DNA of 64,000 bases, from positions 562,619-626,618 of the forward strand of contig CAJNOI010000012.1 in assembly GCA_905250115.1 (NCBI GenBank), read 5' to 3'. The notes below the pieces were generated by a model. That model did no database searches. It had not been told where the DNA came from and saw only the letters and a list, made by a program, of their open reading frames with translations. The translations under genes were made by a program, and so were the position numbers. Below, piece by piece: positions 57,089 through 64,000 of the stretch. Origin of the DNA: Adineta steineri (Eukaryota; Rotifera; Eurotatoria; Adinetida; Adinetidae). Position 1 is the first letter of the stretch, and every line of letters begins with the position of its first letter.

Positions 57089-57718
57089 GATGATTTTGAT
57101 CATTATCCGTTGAAAAAGATAATCAGTAAAACACCACCAATGGAAAAATCCCATTATATTTTTCGGTGTAGCACTCGACAAACACTGCTTACTATTTCCA
57201 TATCTGATATTCTTCATGTTGATCAATCTTTACCCTATGCTACTAGACAGATTTGGATGATATAAAAACAATCGAAAAATGCAAATACTCTTCAACTGCT
57301 ACTTTGCATCAAGGAAGAATCATATCAAATTCTTCCGACGGAGTGTTTAGATCGAATTCAACATCTAAAATGTCATGAATTTTGGTCTGGTGAATATAGA
57401 AAGAATTATTATCAGTTTACTATATTTTTTAAATACTTATCAAAGCAATTATCCAATAATATTACATCTTTAATATTCATGAATGGTGTTTATACAGCAG
57501 CAATTATCCATATAATTGTGAAGGGAATACTCACAAATCCTTTTCCTAGACTCAAATACTTGGAATTCAGAACAACTCTAATAAAAGGAGGAAAGATGCA
57601 TGCAAACACTGACATCATTGTAAACGATTTGAAGCAGATAGAAAACTCCTTTCTTTATAAGATCAAATCATATGATAATTGTCGTTACGAATTTTACTCA
57701 TTTTATATATGCTTGTAA
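57089..57718 (+). pseudogene. Remnant of a leucine-rich gene with one stop
   Basis: One frame is open from about 57080 (VPVPDDFDHYPLKKI) to TAA at 57716-57718, interrupted by a single TAA at 57263-57265. After it the reading goes on with RIQHLKCHEFW, LSKQLSNNITSLIF and NPFPRLKYLEFRT, phrases typical of the irregular leucine-rich part of bdelloid F-box proteins. No F-box is visible upstream and codons before 57080 contain several stops. I take it as the 3' part of a dead family member; the exact family is uncertain. Confidence 0.45.
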
Positions 57719-57873
57719 CGAGATAACTTTTCCACATAAGATTTCAATTACAACGAATTCTGTCTCGTAAACATTAATAAAAGCCTGATGATGTACTATT
57801 TCATGCAGTATATATTCTTGGTTAAATGAGTTGCAAGGCTATTCATAAAAAAAAGAATGTAAATATGTTCATT

Positions 57874-59489
57874 TTATTGTTCGAATTGAATGGTAACACC
57901 GATATGTTTAGGCAAGATAGTTGCTGTTTGAAGATGTCCACCTGCATTGACTTCCGGACCACCATCACCAAATGTCACATGTTGCATTAATCTTGCTATA
58001 ATAACTTTCAGTTCAAATCGAGCTAAATCCTGTCCAATACATTGACGATGTCCACCGCCGAATGGTATTAATGCATGGGATTGATGATTTTTGTCCTCAC
58101 CTAGAAATCTTTCGGGATAGAATAATTCTGGATCGATAGACCAATATCGAGGATCTCGTGCGAGATTCATAAATGGAATAAGTACTTCGTCACCTGCATA
58201 TAGTTGAGTACCACTCTCAGGTAGACAATCATCCATTGTTAATGTACGAGCTGAACCATTAACTGGTGGACAAAAGCGCAATACTTCTTTGATAACACAA
58301 TCCAGATAAACCAATGAATCTAGATGTTCCACAGACAAATCCTCCTTACAATTATTTTCTAATAATTCTGCTTTGATTTTTTGTTGGACTCGTGGATGTT
58401 TACTTGCTAGATGTATAAACCATGTTAGAGCAGTCGATGTCGTTTCATAACCAGCTAAAAGAAAGAATAATACTTCATGCAGCACTTCACTTCGATTGAG
58501 ACCTATATTAAAATAAAGATAAATGAGCGATTACTGTTAGTATGATATACTATAAGAAATAAATCTAACCTTTTTTTTCTTCTTCACTCTTAGCCATTTC
58601 TGTTTTTTCATCATCTTGTAATGCGGAAGCCAACGAAGCAATTAAACTTGTTCTCTTCCGCTCTGCTGTCGTTTCTGAACAATCAATCAATTCATGATCA
58701 ATTATTCGATATACATACTGTTGAATAATAGTTCGTGCTCGTTGATATCGACGACTCAATCGCAGATAGATAAAGGCTGCGAATTTTGGTAAAAAGAAAA
58801 CAGGATAAATACTTTCCATGAAATCTTTAACTGCTTGAGCGAGTTCATTATTATCAGTATTATCCAATGTCTTCAAATCGTAGTCAAATGCAAGAAATCC
58901 AAATATGAGCAGAAGAAGATTTCGACACTGTTGAGGGATATCGAGATGGATATGATTTGAAGGAACGGCGCGCCATTGTGACAATAATTTATCAGTGCAA
59001 TCAATGATCAAGTCAAAATTCGGAATAATTTTATTACGACGAAGTAAGGGTATAGTGAGTGAGGCGTGTCGTTTGAACTTGGCACCTACAAATGATGATA
59101 TTAAATCTTCACTAAGAAGAGAAGAAGAAAAATCAACCTTTCAAACAAAGGAGAGCATCATCAAGGAATAATGTGAATTGTTTCACCAACATATCAGCTT
59201 GCTCGTAGATATTGCGATGAGTATATATGTGTTGCACATCAACAATATTACTTACAACAATGACACGCCAAGGTCCAAGCCAAAATTGAAAAACATCACC
59301 AAAACGAGTTTTGAATTTCCCATAAACTTCATGAAAACTGAAGGCTTTCGATACCAATCCAGACTGAATTGTATTGCCAAAGAAAAAATGAGGTGACAAA
59401 CCAGGTATTGGACCACGTAGAGTAAAATATTTCATTTTCATATACCATATTAGTAGAATTATAACAGCAAGAATCAATAGAAAAATCAT
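57874..59489 (-). CDS. Cytochrome P450 monooxygenase (498 aa)
   Basis: Exons 59489-59138, 59085-58570 and 58502-57874 (352+516+629 bp) give 499 codons with stop. The ATG at 59489 begins a membrane anchor (MIFLLILAVIILLIWYMKMKY) and a Pro-rich hinge (RGPIPGLSPH). All P450 landmarks are present: I-helix AGYETTST (306-313), ExxR as EVLR (362-365), PERF (about 419), and the haem loop FGGGHRQCIGQ (437-447) with C444 as iron ligand. Length is normal. The pattern (AGYETT, microsomal anchor) fits the CYP3/CYP4-like microsomal enzymes, so oxidation of lipids or xenobiotics with NADPH-P450 reductase at the ER is expected; the exact family needs a tree. An upstream in-frame TTG is not a start. No breaks. 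Confidence 0.88.
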
Positions 59490-60031
59490 CGTTCTCTTAC
59501 AATTAACGTCAACCAACAAAAACAACGTTTATCACTTACTTTTTACTTTAAACCGTTTGTTTCTTTCTATATAAAATAAATATATGAATAAGCAGTAGAA
59601 TATATGGTATATACTGTCAGGCATCATTTTCTTCTTTGCTTATCGGAGAGACAACAAGACGTGTTTTTCTTTTCTTCTTGTATAAAGTGCGCTGTTGTAT
59701 ATATAGCCCATATCATCATTTTTGTTTTATCAAAACCAACAGTAAGCGGTCCTTTAGTAAAAAACTACCGATTTTTTCATTTAAATTGTTTTATCTATTT
59801 TTGAAATATTGAGTTTTACTCAAAAAACCCCACTTTAATTAGCTACAACATATTGTGTTAGATGGCGCTGCAGCTTTCTCGTTGATTCATGTATCTCACC
59901 AATATTCATTTTTCTGTGAAGCTGTCTTTACTTAATGATCAAACTCAAGAAAATTCTTTTTAATATGAATGATGAAATAGTCTTTTCATATTGCTGTGAA
60001 ATTAAAACAAAAGTTTATTTAAGTGCCATTG
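59490..60031. other. Intergenic, no gene seen
   Basis: Contains the P450 promoter. Short ORFs only, none with a recognisable pattern. Confidence 0.5.
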
Positions 60032-60240
60032 CAGTTATAATCGGGTAACTATTAAAGAATTATCTTTAATGAATTCGATAAGATGTTCAACAATTTCATG
60101 CGGTTCATCTTCTGGTAAGAAATGTCCAGCTTCAGTAATTATCGTATGTGATTGATTTTTGGCACCTGGTACTATTGATTGTAATATTTTATCGGAATCA
60201 GAGAAAAGAGTTAGAAATGGTCGGTTAAAATTCTTCAATT
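60032..60240 (-). pseudogene. C-terminal fragment of a haloalkane-dehalogenase-like hydrolase
   Basis: The minus strand reads RPFLTLFSDSD, IVPGAKNQSHTIITEAGHFL and PEDEPHEIVEHLIEFIKD before a stop. This is the end of an alpha/beta-hydrolase: strand 7 with its acidic residue, and the catalytic His in AGHFLPED, a signature of haloalkane dehalogenases and relatives. The N-terminal two thirds, including the nucleophile, are absent; neither an ATG nor a good splice acceptor precedes it (an ATG at 60249 is in another frame). Such enzymes are mainly bacterial, and bdelloids carry many genes of bacterial origin, so a decayed transferred gene is likely. It could instead be a final exon whose partners I failed to find. 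Confidence 0.5.
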
Positions 60241-60761
60241 TTTTTCATACTTGATGATTATATTCAGATGAAGGATTCTCAGGAGTTATTCATACTAATA
60301 ACCATATTAATGACACATATTTTAGTTTAACAGATTTATATAAGAACTATATATATGTTGAATAAAACAGAAATAAGCTTAGTCGCAAAATCTAATAAAA
60401 ATATATCTGTATTATACATGCTATTGAATTAAATTTTCACTATTTACTAGACATATGGCATATAGTGTTTCAAAGAAGATAAGAATTGAACACAATACAT
60501 AAAAAAAAACAAGGAATATCAACAGTTAATAGAGGGTGAGTGAAGGTATGCGTGTTTGCATAGATGATATATCATGCTCTTCTCTGATTCATATCTTCCA
60601 GTAGAGAGCTTAGTACGTATGAACCATGTTACTTGTATTCATGTTAACACAGTGTAAGTAAAAGAGAATCTTAACGAATTTTCTGAGAAAAAAAAAGAAT
60701 GTTGGTTTATATTGGATTATCGATCCTATTAATTAATAAACTGTTTCTTCTATTGTTTCTA
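60241..60761. other. Intergenic, no gene seen
   Basis: AT-rich. A lone GAGGGTGAGTGAAGGT at 60533 faintly resembles the TGTGGG elements. Nothing else is supported. Confidence 0.45.
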
Positions 60762-62673
60762 CTACACATCAGATTGACGTATTGTTTCAGGTAGAACTGA
60801 AGGTTCAGCCAAAAAAGTATCGACTATTGTTGCCTAAAAATACAATTCAATAAAAATACAATAAGAAACAAATATTCGTACAAGATCTGTCGGATTGTTA
60901 TTATTTGTAGATAGATTTAGACGACATATTTTGACTTTATGTCGACGATATTCATCACGATATTTATGACATCGCCTAAGAATAATTTCACATATTATTT
61001 GTGCAAATATCGTGTAACCAACTCCAGATCCTTAAAAATTCATGAAAATAGATCTGATTAGAGAAGTTAAGTAGTTTCTTTTTAAACAAAAATCGAAACA
61101 CTTACCGATTGCAACAAACAAACGAACAACATCGAATCGTCTTCCTTTACCTCTAATCGATAAAACAAAACGAAGACCATATACTTTCGTTAATGTTCGA
61201 TATTCTGTTTTGTTAATATTGTATTTCTCAGCAAATCTATCAATAAAATAAGAATGTATAGTCATTAAATAAAATTTTCGTATATGTTCTACCGATAATT
61301 GATACCCGGAGATAATTCATCGCTTCCACTTTGTAATAAATTGAAATAGAACGTAGGAAAACATTCTTTTTTTTCACTATCAGAATCGAAATTACATTTC
61401 CACTTTTGTTGTATTTCAATGAGACCACCCTAAAGAAAAATCAATATTAGTTCTTTTTCAAATCACTTCGTAAGTATACTTACTTGGTGATATAGATCTA
61501 TTAGATCAATTTTCGAATCTTGGCTATGGAGTTTTTGAAGAATATATCCAATAGAAAAGATGGGACAACGTGGATCAGTATCCATGTTGAAGCGACACGA
61601 AAAATCTGTATTTTTCTTGACAGTTCTTCTGCAAAGATCATTAAGATAAAAAATCAGTTAATACTCAAACAAAAAATACAAACATTTTAATATCATATTG
61701 TGTGAAAGTGACAATCGTTTTGATGAAAACAGTAAAATTTAGTAAATCATCGATGTTAATTTTATAATGTCTTTTAAGAAAAAAAATAATGAATGTGCAG
61801 AAAAGAATGATAAATAAAATCTTACATTGAATCTGTAAGTTCTTCTGGACACCATGCATTTATTTCACAAACTTTTTTTTTCATATTTTTCTTAACTGGT
61901 ACACAGTTTCCAGTCAAAACACCTGTATAAGATCAAAGATTCTACCTATGATGTAAAAAAATTATTATCATAAATCAACACATACCTAATGAATTAGGTG
62001 CTGGAAGACCTTTTTCACATGGATTTTGTGTCGAATTACAAAATAATTTTTCACTCATAGCCTATACTCAAATGTAATAGTATATCATATAAAGTATATT
62101 CGATTGTTTAACTTACACTTGCACATGTACCTACTGTTTGTTTATAAGTAACTGTTTTACGAGTAGCAATGAAAAAAGCATTGTTTTCCTAGAAAATATA
62201 TATTAGTTTTAAAATTCAATGAACAAAACTACATACTATAGGAGGAATTAGATAGTCAGCTGCATCCCATAACGATTGTTTGACGTTATCTAAAAATGTT
62301 CATAAACATCAACTAAAGTCATTTTCTATTCGATGCTAAATCAATGAAATTTACCATCATTAAAATTTGAATTACTAATTGAAACTCGTGCTATGCCTTT
62401 CACTTTACTAATACTCGAGCCATATGGTTCTTGAACATCTTGATATCCCTTTTTTATCCATACGATATAACTAGAAAGAGAAATATTTATGAAGTTACTA
62501 TACATATATATATATGTAACTTACAGAAAAATGTAAGTAGCAACTAAAAATTGAAGGATACGATGGATGACTGCAATGTATGTATTACGTACTTCAATTT
62601 CCTTGACAGTAATATATGTGCCAAAGAATCTCAAAAAAATCGCGCGAAGCGGTCTAAAACCTCTGCCCGTCAT
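60762..62673 (-). CDS. P2X-type ATP-gated cation channel (398 aa)
   Basis: Eleven exons: 62673-62525, 62470-62355, 62289-62237, 62188-62117, 62061-61986, 61922-61826, 61628-61484, 61429-61293, 61236-61106, 61030-60882 and 60833-60762; 1197 bp in one frame, all GT..AG. Start MTGRGFRPL. TM1 follows TVKEIEVRNTYIAVIHRILQ. The ectodomain has the P2X hallmarks WIKKGYQD, SKVKGIA, WDAADYL, CEINAWCPEE, PRCPIFSIG, GGLIEIQQKWKC and SPGINYRFAEKY, with all ten conserved cysteines. KVYGLRF leads to TM2 (about VGYTIFAQIICEIIL), and the C-tail keeps the YxxxK trafficking motif (YRRHK). P2X receptors are trimeric plasma-membrane channels opened by extracellular ATP. Length is typical. No breaks. Because no exon exceeds 149 bp, long-ORF searches miss it. 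Confidence 0.92.
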
Positions 62674-62882
62674 TAACGGCAAACAGAAAATTGTAAAAGT
62701 AGAAGAGTCTAAAAGAAAATTATATAAAAAAACAAGAATTATTCAAAAATCCTAATTTTTTAAATTTTGTTCGAGTATACATCGATATTCTTCAACTTTA
62801 GTTTTCAGTCACTTGTGTGAGGTTTCGAATTTGACTGACAATATAAATACATTTTCAGACGTTCTTTTTTGTCTCTTCAAAA

Positions 62883-63050
62883 ATGAATAATACATCACAT
62901 ATTGATACACATATGTTTGATATTTTTGTATACAGAAAATTTTCCTTCATTTTATCATTCGAAGTTCATAAATCATTCGTGCTCTATAACGATTTTTATG
63001 GTATTTTATATAACTTACCAGAAAATCAACAAATTTTGGAAATCATATGA
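62883..63050 (+). CDS. Possible small protein (55 aa), divergent from P2X
   Basis: ATG at 62883 (MNNTSHIDTHMFDIFVYRKF) runs 55 codons to TGA at 63048. A TATAAATA box about 45 bp upstream and the 210-bp divergent spacing from the P2X start make it look like a gene, but there is no recognised domain and the length is not beyond chance. It might be a first exon. Confidence 0.25.
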   Translation: MNNTSHIDTHMFDIFVYRKFSFILSFEVHKSFVLYNDFYGILYNLPENQQILEII

Positions 63051-63147
63051 CTTTTTAGAAACTCGTGGAAAGCATCAAGCCTGCTACTTATAAACAAATA
63101 CTATATGAAGAAAAGAAAAGTCTTTCTTTTTTTAAATTTGCGGTAGT

Positions 63148-63460
63148 GTTCGTCATTTATCACTTTCATCATTAACAAGAAAGAAAGAAAGAAGTGTGTT
63201 GTTCTTTTCCAAAGCGTACAGTAAAATCATCGTCAGTTATGTCTTCGTAAAGGATAAAAGAAAAAAACTACTACACATTCTTGAAGTTTCAGTCACAGCA
63301 TCGTCTGCTATATTTTCATATATAATAAAGAAAAGAAAAAGAAACTATTATACTTTTTTGAGCCTACAGTCAAATCATCGTCAGTAATGACTTTATTAAA
63401 AACGACAAAACCAGGAAACAAAAACTTTCATTCTTTTCATCAAATTGCAGTAAAGTGTTT
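63148..63460. repeat. Degenerate 74-bp tandem repeat
   Basis: The motif AAATCATCGTCAGTnATG recurs at about 63225, 63299 (diverged: CACAGCATCGTCTGCTAT) and 63373, each followed by A/T- and AAAGAAAAAGAAACTA-rich sequence. A weaker unit precedes them at about 63148 and another follows at 63447. The short ORFs here are repeat translations. Confidence 0.55.
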
Positions 63461-63507
63461 ATTATACATCTATTTTATTATAGTTATTAGAAAAGGAAAA
63501 AAACAAT

Positions 63508-63625
63508 TTACATGCTTCGATTAGCTCTCATATCACCACTTGTCCAACACTGATGGTTCTCTTCATTGAGATCCATGTGGACCCCACCATAACTTTGAGT
63601 TAGACAAACAGTGAGAGTAAAATTT
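63508..63625 (-). CDS. Possible terminal exon of an unidentified gene
   Basis: After a plausible acceptor (CAACTTGATAG|A) the minus strand reads NFTLTVCLTQSYGGVHMDLN and on to QCWTSGDMRANRSM, stop. Base use is unlike the AT-rich surroundings and the string has no stop in 118 bp, which suggests coding. No upstream exon could be placed in 63626-64000, so it may belong to a gene starting beyond the window or to a relic. Confidence 0.3.
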
Positions 63626-64000
63626 CTATCAAGTTGTAAAGAAAAGATTACAATTATGTATAAAACATCGCTATAGATAAAATTAAAAAGAAAGAATATT
63701 TTTATATATAATTTTCTTATGATCTTTATTCTTTATTATCTCCACCAAACTATGAATTTTAGGATGATACAAAAATGAAGTTCCATTCACTTTTGAATGT
63801 TCATGATATAACACAAAAATATTTTATACACATCAATGAGTTCATCAGAGATCGAATTCAAGTAATATCTCATCAATAATATAGGTGTAATTAACTCTAC
63901 TCTATGGAGTTCATTCGAAGTCCAAGCGATGAAAACAAGTACATAGATATTTCAATCTATCTTATTGCATCACAGATGTTGAAATCGAAGACGTTGATAT

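Overview
The window looks like nuclear DNA of a bdelloid rotifer (Adineta- or Rotaria-like; genus not resolved). It is AT-rich. Most introns are about 50-80 bp with GT..AG ends. Gene families are those expanded in bdelloids (F-box/LRR, NHL-propeller and rhodopsin-like 7TM proteins, NACHT/LRR proteins). Tracts of TGTGGG, the telomere unit reported for bdelloids, are scattered between genes. There are two assembly gaps (15343-15442 and 55743-55752). All gene models were joined by hand from reading frames and splice signals; a model is called intact when the summed exons stay in one frame.

Layout. 1-2530: minus-strand sacsin-type ATPase, cut at the window edge and interrupted by a 324-bp insertion. 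3050-4090: inverted repeat carrying two copies of a tiny gene, one frameshifted. 4215-7941: a degraded F-box/LRR relic, then an F-box/LRR gene split by a 1.59-kb hAT-type element. 8451-12650: single-exon HEPN/TPR/Sel1/MYND protein. 13589-15241: F-box/LRR gene. 16254-17852: ankyrin-repeat gene. 18549-19688: minisatellite and a broken LRR gene. 19923-22283: a complete MULE DNA transposon with FLYWCH finger and transposase. 23471-24454: 7TM receptor. 25338-27379: membrane-anchored NHL propeller. 28526-29443: sphingomyelinase-like EEP enzyme. 31406-35103: membrane zinc-ribbon gene with an in-frame stop, a type I membrane protein and a TMEM97-like protein. 35527-36818: second 7TM receptor. 38502-39557: trypsin-like protease.

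40516-52671 is the most interesting block. A 1204-residue fusion (DUF924 + FSH1-type serine hydrolase + DUF2828-like region + ribonuclease-inhibitor-type LRRs) lies 0.8 kb upstream, on the same strand, of a 14-exon NWD1-like protein (DUF4062 + NACHT + WD40). Hydrolase and LRR sensor are thus in one chain, next to a STAND ATPase with an effector-like N-terminus. This suggests, but does not prove, an innate-sensing or signalling locus.

52740-56470: tandem duplication in which the second copy is a vWA protein with an FG-rich tail and the first copy has lost the vWA domain. 57089-57718: broken gene. 57874-59489: intact cytochrome P450. 60032-60240: dehalogenase-like fragment. 60762-62673: intact P2X receptor in 11 short exons. 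At least ten small inverted repeats with TGTGGG-like arms lie in the intergenic DNA, and one unpaired tract lies in an intron.
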